Counted from the first letter of the stretch, positions 1 to 9,279 are shown. The stretch is DNA of 64,000 bases from JADZEM01 sp046328125 (GCA_046328125.1 JAXLXF010000012.1:62001-126000); one strand, 5' to 3'. A program made the numbers and translations. The notes: generated by a model not told the origin, from the sequence alone.

Positions 1-339
1 GGAGCGCGCGTCCTCGGCGCCGATCCCGATGGCGGGCAGCATCCGCCCGTTCGACAGAACGTCCAGCATCGCGATCTCGCGGGCCAGCACGACGGGCGAC
101 CGGAACGGCAGCGTCAGGACGCTCGGCCCGAACTTGAGCCTGGTCGTCCGCGCCGCGATGGCGGCCATGGTGGTGATCGGCTCCGGGATCGGGATCGGGG
201 AGGACAATCGCTCGGAGAACCAGAGCGAGTCGATCTCGGTCCGCTCGCAGAGGTCGATCAAGTCCCAGAGGGCACCTGGCATGATGGCCTGCTCCGGCCA
301 CGGCCCTGGCATGACGCCGATGCGATAGCTGATCTTCAT
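1..339 (-). CDS. Luciferase-like (LLM class) flavin-dependent oxidoreductase, 3' part cut off by window edge
   Basis: The minus strand reads from an ATG at 339 without a stop to base 1, giving the first 113 residues (MKISYRIGVMPGPWPEQ...). The segments DLCERTEIDSLWFSERL, PEPITTMAAIAARTTRLKFG and AREIAMLDVLSNGRMLPAIG are the N-terminal half of the luciferase-like TIM barrel: strand 1, the xxxDSLWFSE helix, the LKFGxxVL strand and the LDxLSNGR motif. These enzymes use FMN or F420 to oxidise or reduce small substrates in the cytoplasm. Two further members lie at 49727 and 53073. The C-terminal half, and so the exact subfamily, is outside the window. Confidence 0.85.
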   Translation of the reverse strand, partial: MKISYRIGVMPGPWPEQAIMPGALWDLIDLCERTEIDSLWFSERLSSPIPIPEPITTMAAIAARTTRLKFGPSVLTLPFRSPVVLAREIAMLDVLSNGRMLPAIGIGAEDARS

Positions 340-362
340 GCCGGCATGGTAGCACGGGGCAC

Positions 363-403
363 GAGTTGCGAGTTGCGAGTTGCGAGTTGCGAGTTGCGAG
401 TTG
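363..403. repeat. Heptamer tandem repeat (gagttgc)5.9
   Basis: Five perfect head-to-tail copies of the 7-mer gagttgc are followed by a sixth partial copy. A degenerate gggcgag/gacgagg heptamer run follows to about 432. It lies in the short gap between two divergent genes. Other 7-mer arrays occur inside the histidine kinase gene near 28093. Confidence 0.9.
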
Positions 404-493
404 GGGGCGAGGGGCGAGGGACGAGGGGCGAGATGGGTTGGAGACGCCGCTGCCGGCCGGGATCGGTGCGGGCGCTGGTATCCTCAGAGCAGG

Positions 494-1471
494 ATGTGTG
501 GGTTTCACGTGCTGTCTGATGGCTGGGGCGGGCGGCGGGTGCCGAGGCGGCGGGCGCTCGGGCTGCTGGGAGTGCTGGCGGCGAGCGCGCTGGCTCATGC
601 GCGGGCGGCTGACGCGGCCGGCACGTACGACGGACCGCTGATCGACGCCCACGCTCACCTGAAGGAGGGCGTCGGGCCGGACCCGGCCGGGCTGCTGGCC
701 CTGCATGACCGGATCGGGGTGCAGGGCGCGCTGCTGTTTGGCGAGCCCTGGTCGGTCGCGACGGCGGCCAGGGATCTCGGGCCGGGGCGGATCGTGCCGC
801 TGCTAGCCGAGGGGTACGCCAACGCGCTCCATCGCGATTCGTCGTACGTCCACCCGGACGGGCTGCGGCAGCTGTTCGACGCTGGCGTGGTGCGCGGCCT
901 GGGCGAGGTGATCTGCCGGCACTCGGCGTTCCAGCTGGGCGCGAGCGGCGGGTTCTACCGGGCGCCGGCCAACGACGTGCCGGCCGACCATCCGTCGCTG
1001 ATCGAGGCGTACCGGATCGCCGGCGAGGCTGGCGGCACGGTGACTATCCACCAGGAGTCCTGGTTCGCGGACGAGCTGGAGCGCGCGGTGCGGGCGGCGC
1101 CTGACACGCGGTTCATCTGGGCGCACGCGGGGCATGGTGATGCTGTGACGGCCCGGCGGATGCTGTCACGCAACCCGAACCTGCACGCAGACCTCTCGGC
1201 GCGCTCGCCGTGGCTGGGGCCGGGCACGGTCCTGACGCGCGCGGACGGCTCGCTGGATCCGGCCTGGGCGGCGCTCCTCCGCGAGTATCCGGACCGCTTC
1301 CTCATCGGCCTGGACCTGTTCGTGGCGGAGCACTACCAGGCCGGGTACGCCGCGCAGATGGTGGGGTATTACCGGGGGCTGCTCGGCCAGCTGGAGCCGG
1401 ACCTGGCGACGATGATTGCCTCTGGGAACGCCCTGCGGCTCGCACCCTTCGCCGGCACGCCAACGGGGTAG
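494..1471 (+). CDS. Amidohydrolase family (amidohydrolase_2) protein with N-terminal export signal
   Basis: The 325-residue product has a basic, twin-arginine-like segment (RRVPRRRALG) and a hydrophobic stretch ending in AHARA, so it is probably exported. The mature part starts at LIDAHAHL, whose H53/H55 pair is the HxH metal site of the amidohydrolase TIM barrel. Further hallmarks are FIWAHAGHG (metal His), DLSARS and IASGNALRL near the end, the last typical of amidohydrolase_2 enzymes such as decarboxylases and lactonases. Substrate unknown. I chose the ATG at 494; an upstream ATG at 380 lies in the heptamer repeat and is unlikely, while a GTG at 539 would give a more compact signal peptide and cannot be excluded. 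Confidence 0.75.
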   Translation: MCGFHVLSDGWGGRRVPRRRALGLLGVLAASALAHARAADAAGTYDGPLIDAHAHLKEGVGPDPAGLLALHDRIGVQGALLFGEPWSVATAARDLGPGRIVPLLAEGYANALHRDSSYVHPDGLRQLFDAGVVRGLGEVICRHSAFQLGASGGFYRAPANDVPADHPSLIEAYRIAGEAGGTVTIHQESWFADELERAVRAAPDTRFIWAHAGHGDAVTARRMLSRNPNLHADLSARSPWLGPGTVLTRADGSLDPAWAALLREYPDRFLIGLDLFVAEHYQAGYAAQMVGYYRGLLGQLEPDLATMIASGNALRLAPFAGTPTG

Positions 1472-1528
1472 CGCGATGCTCCAGTTGGGGCTCTCGCCGG
1501 CGCGCTCAGTCTCGCGGCGCGGCGTTCT

Positions 1529-2167
1529 TCAGGATGGCGTATCAGCCCGGCGCAGCGCGGCGAGGACACCCGCCAGGTCGCCGGCCAGCATACTCTGGAC
1601 GTGGAGGCGCAGCCCGGGGAACTGCTCGCTCTCGATCACGCCGTCGGCGTCCGGCTGGATCAGTACGTACTGGCCATCGCGGAGGCGGAGCCAATCGAGC
1701 GCCTGATTCTCCACGCGCCAGACGACGTACTCGGGCACGCCGTTGCGGCGATAGGCTTCCTTCTTTTGATGCAAATCGTACGAGACCGAGCTTGCGGCCA
1801 CTTCCACGATGAGCTGTGGCGCCCCGATGAGATAGCCATCCTCGTTCAGATACGCTCCCCCGGCCTCCGGGCGCCAGAGGAAGGCGTCAGGCTGAACCTC
1901 GTGCCCACCTTCGAGGAAAATGGTGGCATTGTCGCCGCCAGGCTCGACACCGGGCGTCAACGCAACATACATCGCCAGCCAACCGATCACCACGAAATGT
2001 GGCTGGGAATGGCGGTCGAAGCGAACTGGTGAGGACACGTACACCACTCCATCGATGAGCTCGGCTTTCTTGATGTCCGGGCGCGCGAGGTAACGGCGGT
2101 GGAACTCCTCGCGCGTCATGCAGTCGCCGGATTCGAGGGAGACAGGTGCGTCCGTGCGCATGGCCAT
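1529..2167 (-). CDS. Uma2 family (DUF820) restriction-endonuclease-like protein
   Basis: A 212-residue protein with the standard Uma2 order: MTREEFHRRYLARPD, then ELIDGVVYVSSPV (acidic strand), EVQPDAFLW, and PQLIVEVAASSVSYDLHQKK with EAYRRNGVPEYVVW. These are the PD-(D/E)xK fold residues of DUF820, a family greatly expanded in cyanobacteria and Chloroflexota. Its biological role is not settled. The start at 2167 is supported by gaggtg six bases upstream; the frame is open further upstream but without a better start. A second family member lies at 5804-6403. It stands alone, 52 bp from the end of the adhesin gene on the same strand. Confidence 0.85.
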   Translation of the reverse strand: MAMRTDAPVSLESGDCMTREEFHRRYLARPDIKKAELIDGVVYVSSPVRFDRHSQPHFVVIGWLAMYVALTPGVEPGGDNATIFLEGGHEVQPDAFLWRPEAGGAYLNEDGYLIGAPQLIVEVAASSVSYDLHQKKEAYRRNGVPEYVVWRVENQALDWLRLRDGQYVLIQPDADGVIESEQFPGLRLHVQSMLAGDLAGVLAALRRADTPS

Positions 2168-2219
2168 GTTTGGCACCTCGGAGCGCTGATCCTCCTGAGT
2201 GTACCGCGTTGGAGGATGG

Positions 2220-5200
2220 TCAGAACGCGCCGGGGCCGCCGCCGACGAACGTCGGCCAGACGCCACAACTGTCGGTCACGGTCAGGGGCACCGTCGTTCC
2301 CTGGCCGGGCGTGACCCGTTCGACGATCACGGTCACTTCGACGGTCCCGGCCGGCAGGGTGACGGTGGAATTGGCCGCTGCCAGGGCGCCGCTGACGAAT
2401 ACCCGCGCGTTCGCCGCGTTGCCAACCCCGATCGAACGGAGCCGATTGCTGAGCGGGACATCCAGGCCGGTGGCGGCGATCGTCGCCTCCAGCCGTCCGC
2501 CGCCGATGGCCCGCGTGGTCACCCTGACCGGTGTGCGTGGCTCACAGACGGTCGCCGGCCCGACGAGCGAGATGCCGAACGTCTGACGAACGGTGGTCGT
2601 GCCGTCAGTCACCGTGAAGTCGAAGCTGTCCGTCGCGCGGCTGCTGCCGCCGTTCGCATACTGTATCCGCCCGGCGTTCAGGTCGGCCTGGGTGAAGGCG
2701 CTCGCCGGGGCGCCGTTCTTGGTGATGGTGCCGGCTGTCGGCGGCGAGACGACCGTGAAGCGCAGGCCCGCGGGCGACGTGTCGGGGTCAGACACCTGCA
2801 AGAGAGATGACGTGATCGGAGCCGAGTTGCCGCGCGAGATGGTGAGCGTGTTGTTCGCCGTGACTGCTGGCGGGAGCGGATTCACTGTCAGCTGGAAGCT
2901 GGCGAAGCTCGCGTGCGTGCCGTCGCTCGCCGTCAGGGTGATCGTCGTCGAGCCGATCTCGTTGGAGGCCGGCGTGACCGTGACCGTGCGGACCGTTCCC
3001 GAGCCCTGGATCACCACGTTCGCGGTCGGAGCCAGCTGGGTGTTCGAGGAGCTCGCCGCGACGGTGACCTGGGCGACGGGCGTGTCCGCGTCCGAGACGC
3101 TGAATGGGATCGGCCCGGCGGCGATATTGCGGTTCGTGAACTGGTCGGCCACGCTGCTGAGCTGCGGCGCCGCGCCCGAGGTGACGGTCAGGACGAACGT
3201 CGCGCGTGACGTGGACGTCCCATCGCTCACCGCGACTTCGATGGTGGTGGCGCCGGTCTGGTTCTGCGCGGGCGTAACCGTGAGGGTGCGGTCTGCGCCG
3301 CTCCCGAAGAAGCTGAAGCTGGACACGGTGTTGGCGACCAGCGTCGAGTTGGAGGACGTCGCCGACAACGAGAGCGCGTTCAGGGCGGTGTCGCCGTCCC
3401 CGACCTGGAACGGGATCGGAGCCGTGACGACGTTCAGGGGCGTCGTCTGATCCGCGATTGGCGAGATGGTCGGGGCGTCGCCGACCGCGACGACCGCCAG
3501 CGTGAACGCGGTGCTGCCGGTGAGGGTGCCGTCGTTCACGGTCAGCGTGATCGTCACCGGCGAGCCAATCGGGGTTGATTGATTCGCTGCTGGCGTGACG
3601 GTCACCGTGCGCAGTGCGCCGCTGCCGGAAGCGACGATTCCGCTGGTCGGCACCACGGTGGGGTTTGACGAGAAGCCGGTCAGCGTCAGGCTGGACGCCG
3701 GCGAGTCGTTGTCGGACAGGGTCACGTTGACGGCGATCGGCGTGTCCTCGTTCGTCGTCTGCGGCGCGATGGCTGCGATGGACGGCGCCTGGCTGGTCCC
3801 GGCTGTCACGGTGAGTACGAAGTTGGTGAGCGCCGTCAGGCCGCCGGCGTCGGTCACCGTGACGGTGATGGTCGAGGTGCCGGTCACGCCCGGCGTCGGC
3901 GTGATGGTCAGCGTGCGTGTCGCACCGGCGCCGCCGACGGCGATGCTGGCATTGGGGACCAGGGCGGTGTTGGCGGAGATCGCCGTCACCGAGCTGATGT
4001 CGCCCAGGCCGTCCACGTCGCCGACGGTGAACGGTACGGTCAGGACGGTGCTGGCCGACGTGGACTGCGCCGCGATTGCCGAGACGGTCGGCGCGTCGTT
4101 GACGGCGGTCACGGCCAGCGTGAACGTGATGGTGCTCGTCAAGGTGCCGTCGCTGACCGTGACGATCAGTGTGACTGGTGAGCCCACCGACGTCGTCTGG
4201 TTGGCGGCCGGCGTGATCGTCAGGGTGCGGCTCGACCCGGTGCCGGCCGCCACGACGTTCGCGTTCGGGACGACGGTCGGGTTCGATGAGATGATGTTGA
4301 GCGTCAGGCTGGCGACCGGCGTGTCCGCGTCCGCGACGGTTGCGATGACGACGACCGGGGTATCTTCGGGGGTCGTCTGTGGCGCGATGGCCGCGATGCT
4401 GGGCGCCTGGCTGGTCCCTGCCGTCACGGTGAGCACGAAGTTGGTGAGTGCCGTCAGGCCGCCGGCGTCGGTGACCGTGACCGTGATCGTGGACGTCCCA
4501 GTGATCCCCTGCGTCGGCGTGATCGTCAGTAGCCGGGTCACCCCGGTGCCGCTGATGGCGATGTTGGCATTCGGGACCAGCGTGGTATTGGCGGAGATGG
4601 CCGTCACGGACGTGATGTCGGTCGGGCCGTCTACGTCGCCGACGGTGAACGGCACCGTCAGGACGGTGCTGGCCGGGGTCGTCTGCGCCGCAATCGCCGA
4701 GATGGTGGGGGCGTCGTTGGACGGATCGACCGTCAGCCTGAAGGTGCTGCTGGTGGCGCTGGTCCCGTCGCTGACCCGGATCGTGATGTCGGCGGTGCCG
4801 GTCTGGTTGGCAGCTGGCGTGACGGTCACCGTCCGGTCGGGCTCGGCGCCGCCGCCGCCGAAGGCCAGGTTAGCGGCCTGGTTCGGGACCAGGACCGGAT
4901 TGGACGAGGTCGCGGTGAGGGTCAGCGCCGAGATTGGAGTGTCGGCGTCGGCGAGCGTGAAGCTCACGACCTTCGGGATGTCCTCGCTGGTCGAAGTGTT
5001 GGAGAGGCCGGTGATCGTCGGGGCGCTCGGGTTAGCGAGGATGGTGATCGTGCGGGTGACGACGGTGCTGTTGCCGGACGGTGAGGCCCCGGTCCCGGAG
5101 TCTCTGACCTCGAAGTCGATCGGGCGGGCGGTGACGTTGGGGTTGGGGCTGGAGTTGGCGTAGTAGACGTTGCGCAGGGCGGTCGTGTAGACGGCCGGCG

Positions 5201-5570
5201 TCGCGGAGCCGGCGATGGTCGCCACGCCGTTGATCGTGTCGAAGGCGAACGTGAGCCCGGACGGCGTCGAGGTGATCCCAAGCACGTCCTGACCGGTGAC
5301 GTAGACGCGCAAGGTGATGGTGGCACTCTGGATCGTGTCGCCGGAGTCGGTGTCGCTGACCAGCAGTCCGGGATCGACGATCAAGTTGCCGACGCCCTCG
5401 TTGTAGGTGACGCCGGTGCTCGAGAGGGTCACGACTGGTAGCGCCGCGCGGGCCGGCTGGGCTGGCAGCACGAGCAGCGTCGAGATGATGGCCGCGACGA
5501 CGAGGGACAGCAGGCGGTGCGAGCGCCGCCGAAGGGCGCCACCGCGCAAGCGCAGACAGGACGTCATCAT
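2220..5570 (-). CDS. Secreted adhesin-like protein of tandem cadherin/Ig-like repeats with C-terminal FVGGG domain
   Basis: The 1116-residue product starts with a basic region and a hydrophobic signal peptide (LLSLVVAAIISTLLVLPAQ, cut near PARA-ALP). It then carries about seven repeats of roughly 105 residues, each opening with P(T/S)I..IA.QTT and containing SSNPTVVP and a TVTPAANQT strand. One CSPG-like repeat follows (NTLTISRGNSAPITSS), then a terminal domain starting CEPRTPV and ending DSCGVWPTFVGGG. This is a long beta-sandwich stalk, presumably for adhesion or the cell surface. Repeats 2-3 and 4-5 are near copies 618 bp apart, a recent two-module duplication. The start at 5570 follows ggagtgg and gives a clean signal peptide; no sortase motif or terminal membrane helix is seen. 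Confidence 0.85.
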   Translation of the reverse strand: MMTSCLRLRGGALRRRSHRLLSLVVAAIISTLLVLPAQPARAALPVVTLSSTGVTYNEGVGNLIVDPGLLVSDTDSGDTIQSATITLRVYVTGQDVLGITSTPSGLTFAFDTINGVATIAGSATPAVYTTALRNVYYANSSPNPNVTARPIDFEVRDSGTGASPSGNSTVVTRTITILANPSAPTITGLSNTSTSEDIPKVVSFTLADADTPISALTLTATSSNPVLVPNQAANLAFGGGGAEPDRTVTVTPAANQTGTADITIRVSDGTSATSSTFRLTVDPSNDAPTISAIAAQTTPASTVLTVPFTVGDVDGPTDITSVTAISANTTLVPNANIAISGTGVTRLLTITPTQGITGTSTITVTVTDAGGLTALTNFVLTVTAGTSQAPSIAAIAPQTTPEDTPVVVIATVADADTPVASLTLNIISSNPTVVPNANVVAAGTGSSRTLTITPAANQTTSVGSPVTLIVTVSDGTLTSTITFTLAVTAVNDAPTVSAIAAQSTSASTVLTVPFTVGDVDGLGDISSVTAISANTALVPNASIAVGGAGATRTLTITPTPGVTGTSTITVTVTDAGGLTALTNFVLTVTAGTSQAPSIAAIAPQTTNEDTPIAVNVTLSDNDSPASSLTLTGFSSNPTVVPTSGIVASGSGALRTVTVTPAANQSTPIGSPVTITLTVNDGTLTGSTAFTLAVVAVGDAPTISPIADQTTPLNVVTAPIPFQVGDGDTALNALSLSATSSNSTLVANTVSSFSFFGSGADRTLTVTPAQNQTGATTIEVAVSDGTSTSRATFVLTVTSGAAPQLSSVADQFTNRNIAAGPIPFSVSDADTPVAQVTVAASSSNTQLAPTANVVIQGSGTVRTVTVTPASNEIGSTTITLTASDGTHASFASFQLTVNPLPPAVTANNTLTISRGNSAPITSSLLQVSDPDTSPAGLRFTVVSPPTAGTITKNGAPASAFTQADLNAGRIQYANGGSSRATDSFDFTVTDGTTTVRQTFGISLVGPATVCEPRTPVRVTTRAIGGGRLEATIAATGLDVPLSNRLRSIGVGNAANARVFVSGALAAANSTVTLPAGTVEVTVIVERVTPGQGTTVPLTVTDSCGVWPTFVGGGPGAF

Positions 5571-5803
5571 CGAAGCTCGCTCCACTCCCACGAGTCTGAT
5601 CCAGTACGCCAGTGCCTTGTGAGGCGGCCCAGGTCGAATCTTCGAGACGCCATCGTCATGGTCTGGCGTGCCGTGCGGGCTCGACAAGCGGCGAGCCTAC
5701 CGAGGAGCCCCTGTATCTAGAGGCAACGTCTCGGGGCGAAGCGGTGGCATCGGTCAGGTGACTGATTTATCGGCCGGTGGGTGATGGCCGGTCGAGGCGT
5801 CCG

Positions 5804-6403
5804 TCAGCTCCTGGACGCGCCGCGTCGCCTGGGCCTCGGGCGGGGACCGAGGATGTCGTCCACGCTGATGGAGAGGTCGGGGAAGGCGAGCGGGCTGAGC
5901 GACTCGCCCCGCCGGAAGATCCGCGTGTGCGCGTAGCCGGTTGGCGTCGGGTCCAGGTGACGGATGACCCGGTCGTGGTTCAGCTCTGCAATCCAGAGCT
6001 CCGGGATGCCGTAGCGGGCGTACAGTGGTCCCTTGGTTTGCCGATCGTACCGCTCGGAGCTGTCCGCCACCTCGATCAACAGCAGGGTGTCGGCCTCGGT
6101 GGCGGTCGCGGTTGAGTAGAAGTCGTCGCGGAAGCGGAGTAGTGCCACGTCCGGCTCCGGCTCGCCGTTGTCTCCCAGCGCAATCGGCCCTTGGATCTGG
6201 ACGACAGCCGCGTCGCCCAAACGATGTGTGAATAGACGGTTAAGACGGTTGACGACGCCCATGTGCGGGCTTCCGACCGGACTCATCTCGATGATCTCAC
6301 CGTCGATCAGCTCCACGCGAGCATCGGGGGCCAGGATGCCGGTCTCGGCCATCCGGTGGTAGTCAGCACGGGTGAACCGGTACCGCTTCAGCTCGACGGC
6401 CAT
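5804..6403 (-). CDS. Uma2 family (DUF820) restriction-endonuclease-like protein, second copy
   Basis: A 199-residue protein beginning MAVELKRYRFTRADYHRM. It has VELIDGEIIEMSPVGSPHM, the EPDVALLRF segment, and LLIEVADSSERYDRQTKG with YARYGIPELWI, the three conserved blocks of the Uma2 PD-(D/E)xK fold, and the acidic and Lys residues are present. Function unknown. The start is fixed by ggagg eight bases before the ATG at 6403. It is clearly diverged from the copy at 1529-2167 (different lengths between motifs), so this is not a recent local duplication. Confidence 0.87.
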   Translation of the reverse strand: MAVELKRYRFTRADYHRMAETGILAPDARVELIDGEIIEMSPVGSPHMGVVNRLNRLFTHRLGDAAVVQIQGPIALGDNGEPEPDVALLRFRDDFYSTATATEADTLLLIEVADSSERYDRQTKGPLYARYGIPELWIAELNHDRVIRHLDPTPTGYAHTRIFRRGESLSPLAFPDLSISVDDILGPRPRPRRRGASRS

Positions 6404-6567
6404 GTCCCAACCTCCCCGGGTGGCCGGAAGCGGTCCACCACGACATGCCTCGGACGACATTGTACGCCAGCCGGCTGGGGATGGGAGGGCGGTGCGGGTG
6501 GTTCGCTCGGTCCCGCGTTCGGACGCGCGTCGCGAGCAGGTGCGAAACGGCTACACTGTGCCTTGCC

Positions 6568-6879
6568 ATGCTGGAACAGTTCACTCTCGACACGTTCACG
6601 CCGCGCGTTGGCGAGATCTTTCGCGTTCAGGCGCCGGGTGCCGACCCGATCGAGATGGCGCTTGAAAGCGTCGCCGAGATCCCCGTCGCCGGCTGGCGGC
6701 CCGACGACGCGGCGCGGCCCCGACAGCCGTTCTCGCTGCTCTTCCTCGGCCCCGCGCACCTGATCCTGCCACAGGCAATCTACCCCTTCGAGCATGACGC
6801 CCTCGGCATATTTGAGATATTCATCGTGCCGGTCGGGAAGTCTGCCAACGGCGTCACCTATGAGGCGGTGTTCTCCTGA
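6568..6879 (+). CDS. DUF6916 family small protein
   Basis: A 103-residue protein, MLEQFTLDTFTPRVGEIFRV..., with RQPFSLLFLGPAHLILPQ and YPFEHDALGIFEIFIVPVG near its end. From memory this matches the small DUF6916 family, often found beside tail-collar (MdpB-like) genes, and here it stands at the edge of exactly such a cluster. I cannot assign a biochemical role; the sequence looks like a compact all-beta domain. It is convergent with the GNAT gene and the two overlap by 22 bp at their 3' ends. The ATG at 6568 begins the conserved part; upstream in-frame sequence is not protein-like. Confidence 0.7.
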   Translation: MLEQFTLDTFTPRVGEIFRVQAPGADPIEMALESVAEIPVAGWRPDDAARPRQPFSLLFLGPAHLILPQAIYPFEHDALGIFEIFIVPVGKSANGVTYEAVFS

Positions 6880-7367
6880 GCGGTGGCAGCCAGGTGCGCG
6901 TCATCTGGTGACCATTGGAGGAACAGATACACGCCGCGGTCTTCGAGGAGCCGGAACCCGAGCCGCGCGTACAGACTGAGGGCGGGATTGAATCGCTCGA
7001 CGTGGATGCGGAGCGGCTTCTGCGCCGCCGCTGCCTCGCGTTGGAGCGCCCCGAGCAGATGTGACCCGATCCCTCGGCCCCGAAACGACGCCAGCAGCGC
7101 GATGTCCATGATCCGAATCTCGTCCGGCCATCGTGCCACGTACAGCCGGCCGGCTGGCTGGCCGTCCACCAGGATCACGTCGAACGTCGCGTTCGCGTAG
7201 TTCGCGCGGTAATACTGGTCCTGGGCACGGAACTGTTGCTCGACGAACTCGCGCTTCCGGGCGTCGTCCCAGTCCGTCATCGCCAGCTCGTCCTCACGGG
7301 TGCCGCCGTAGATGGCGATCAGGATCGCATCGTCGTCAGGCTCGGCCGGCCGCAGCGCGATCGTCAT
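6858..7367 (-). CDS. GNAT family N-acetyltransferase
   Basis: A 169-residue protein with GNAT order: IALRPAEPDDDAILIAIY at the start, DVILVDGQPAGRLYVAR in the middle, MDIALLASFRGRGIGSHLL (motif A, the acetyl-CoA pyrophosphate loop RGRGIG), and HVERFNPALSLYARLGFRL near the end. Substrate unknown. The start at 7367 has ggag six bases upstream. It is the last gene of a minus-strand run, 16 bp behind the glycosyltransferase and downstream of the tail-collar genes, so it may modify a component of that surface cluster. Confidence 0.85.
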   Translation of the reverse strand: MTIALRPAEPDDDAILIAIYGGTREDELAMTDWDDARKREFVEQQFRAQDQYYRANYANATFDVILVDGQPAGRLYVARWPDEIRIMDIALLASFRGRGIGSHLLGALQREAAAAQKPLRIHVERFNPALSLYARLGFRLLEDRGVYLFLQWSPDDAHLAATAQENTAS

Positions 7368-7383
7368 GGGTGCTCCATCCCGG

Positions 7384-8694
7384 TCATGCATACCTCGTCC
7401 TTCTGGCTGGGAGATCGTGCAACAGCCTCTCAAAACGGGTGTGCCATTGCTCCGCGATGCGATCCCAGGCATAGGCAGGGTCGAGCGCGTTCTGGAACGC
7501 GGCCCGCGATCGACGCCTGAGGCGTTCGGGGTCGGCGTAGAGGCGGTCGAGCGCGGCGGCGACACCCTCGGCGGTCACAGTGCGCATACCGAGGAGCGAA
7601 GACGGCGGCACGCCAACATCCTGGGTCTCGACGAGCTCAGCCGCGCCGTCCCAGAGCTCCGAGCAGGCGCTGTGGGACGGCACGACCTGCGCGGCGCCGG
7701 TGGCGGCGTGCTCGAAGCTGACCAGTCCCCAGCCTTCGCCCATCGAGGTGTTCACACCGACGTCGCAGGCGTTGTACGTCAGGTTGAGGTCGGCGTCGGA
7801 GAGCGGCGCCGACCCCGGTGGTGTGAGCCGGACCCGCCCGGCGATGCCGAGGCGCTCGATCTGCGCCGTCAACGTGGCGCGCTCGTCCGGAGACATGATG
7901 GCGTGGTGGAGCCAGAGCTTGACGGACGGTGGCTTCCCCTGCGCGAACGCCGCGAAACCGTCCAGCGTCAGGTCGATCCGCTTGCGCGGCATCGGGCGAT
8001 TGGCGTTCAGGACGACGAACGCATCATGCCAGTCCGGCTCGTCCGGCCAGAGCCGGCGACGGACGGCCAGCCGAGCGCCGGGGAGGAGCTGCGCCTGGAG
8101 GGCGCCGGCCAGCGGCCGGAAGGTCGTCGTGTCGACGCCGTGCGGGATGACCGAGACGTTCCGGTCGGCCACCTCGCGGCCACGGGCGGCGACGCTCGCA
8201 AGCGCCCGGCCGATCTCGCGCCGTCCAAACTCGGTGTACGCCACGAAGTGGTCGATCGTCGAGATCGGCTCCAGCAATGCGTCGTCCGGCACGGTCCCGT
8301 CGATCGGGACGTACGCCACCGTTCGCACGCGGTCGCCGAGCGGCCGAAGCGCGCGCGGGTAGCTGCGCAGCATCCAGAGGTCGTTCAAGAGCAGTACCAG
8401 GGGGGCATCGAGCGCCTGGACCATCTCGGCGCACTGGTACGCCCCGAACAGGTCGCCGCCGTGCAGGTTGGACGGGTGGAGGGTGACCTGATGCTCCACC
8501 CGGCGAGGCCCCCGGTACCCGATCCCGACGTAGTGAACCTCGTACCACCGGCTGAGCCGACCGAGCAGTGTTTGCAAGACGCGTGTGAAACCGCTGCCAG
8601 GCAGCATCGCACCCACGGCGATCAACGATGGACGCGCCCGCCCGCCAGAGCAGGCAGGCTCCTGCTGGCGGTCGGACGCTCCCTGTACGGTCAT
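7384..8694 (-). CDS. GT-B glycosyltransferase, GT4-like
   Basis: A 436-residue protein without membrane helices. The N-terminal half contains LIAVGAMLPGSGFTRVLQTLL and VAYVPIDGTVP. The second half has HFVAYTEFGRREI, SVIPHGVDTTTFRP, VVLNANRPMPRKRIDL and NTSMGEGWGLVSFEHAATGA, the hallmarks of a GT-B, GT4-type transferase: the IPHGVD linker, the N-RP-RK-R phosphate site and the EGWGL-FEHAA nucleotide-sugar loop. Donor and acceptor are unknown. It lies 27 bp behind an unknown protein and 16 bp ahead of the GNAT gene; the context suggests glycosylation of a surface or appendage protein. Confidence in the fold is high, in the substrate nil. Confidence 0.85.
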   Translation of the reverse strand: MTVQGASDRQQEPACSGGRARPSLIAVGAMLPGSGFTRVLQTLLGRLSRWYEVHYVGIGYRGPRRVEHQVTLHPSNLHGGDLFGAYQCAEMVQALDAPLVLLLNDLWMLRSYPRALRPLGDRVRTVAYVPIDGTVPDDALLEPISTIDHFVAYTEFGRREIGRALASVAARGREVADRNVSVIPHGVDTTTFRPLAGALQAQLLPGARLAVRRRLWPDEPDWHDAFVVLNANRPMPRKRIDLTLDGFAAFAQGKPPSVKLWLHHAIMSPDERATLTAQIERLGIAGRVRLTPPGSAPLSDADLNLTYNACDVGVNTSMGEGWGLVSFEHAATGAAQVVPSHSACSELWDGAAELVETQDVGVPPSSLLGMRTVTAEGVAAALDRLYADPERLRRRSRAAFQNALDPAYAWDRIAEQWHTRFERLLHDLPARRTRYA

Positions 8695-8721
8695 CAGTGG
8701 TCGGCTCAGTGTCCTTGCCGT

Positions 8722-9279
8722 TTACGTCGCGGCGCTGGCAGCGAACTGCTGGACCGGCGCGTAGACCCACTGGCCGTCGACCTGGACCGGCATGAACTGC
8801 ATGTTCAGGACGGCGAAGTCGGTCAGCGACCAGGACTCGAAGCCCGGCATGTCCTGTTGGGCCATCGTGGCGGCCAGAACGTAGCTGAAGCTGACGATGA
8901 GGCCGGTCCCAAGCTGCGCGATCGTCTGCTCCAGCTCGGCCAGGCCGGCGCCGGCCCCGGTCGCTTGCAGGAAGCTGTAGAGCTCGCCCTGCGGGATGTT
9001 GTAGCCGTTCAGCACGTTGCCGATGACGAAGAGGAAGCACTCGGGGTTATTGGCGTAGGCGGCCACCTGCGGAGGCACCGAGGTCTCGTCGGACGAGGTG
9101 ACGCTGACGAGGAACGAAAGGTCTTTCAGGCTGACGACGACGAACCAGTAGAGGTTGGTGTTGGGGTCGAAGGTGGTGTTCGGACCCTGGCCGTTGATGG
9201 CCAGGCACGAGGGCTGCCAGGTCTGGCTGTTGAAGCGGCTGAGGGCGGACGCCTGGACGGTCGCGGGGGTAGCGGTCAT
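8722..9279 (-). CDS. Conserved hypothetical protein in the tail-collar cluster
   Basis: A 185-residue protein that I do not recognise. It begins MTATPATVQASALSRFNSQT, has no signal peptide or membrane helix, and contains TNLYWFVVVSLKDLSFLVSV, NPECFLFVIGNVLNGYNIPQ and AQLGTGLIVSFSYVLAATMA. The start is firm: aggagggt lies six bases before the ATG at 9279. It lies between the three tail-collar genes (138 bp upstream) and the glycosyltransferase (27 bp downstream) on the same strand, so it is probably co-expressed and part of the same surface or appendage function. Confidence 0.75.
   Translation of the reverse strand: MTATPATVQASALSRFNSQTWQPSCLAINGQGPNTTFDPNTNLYWFVVVSLKDLSFLVSVTSSDETSVPPQVAAYANNPECFLFVIGNVLNGYNIPQGELYSFLQATGAGAGLAELEQTIAQLGTGLIVSFSYVLAATMAQQDMPGFESWSLTDFAVLNMQFMPVQVDGQWVYAPVQQFAASAAT

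Noticed and set aside
3595..5163. Plus-strand open frame (522 codons) rich in Val/Thr
   Set aside because: It looks protein-like and repetitive only because it mirrors the periodic Ig-like repeats of the minus-strand adhesin. No signal peptide or credible start.
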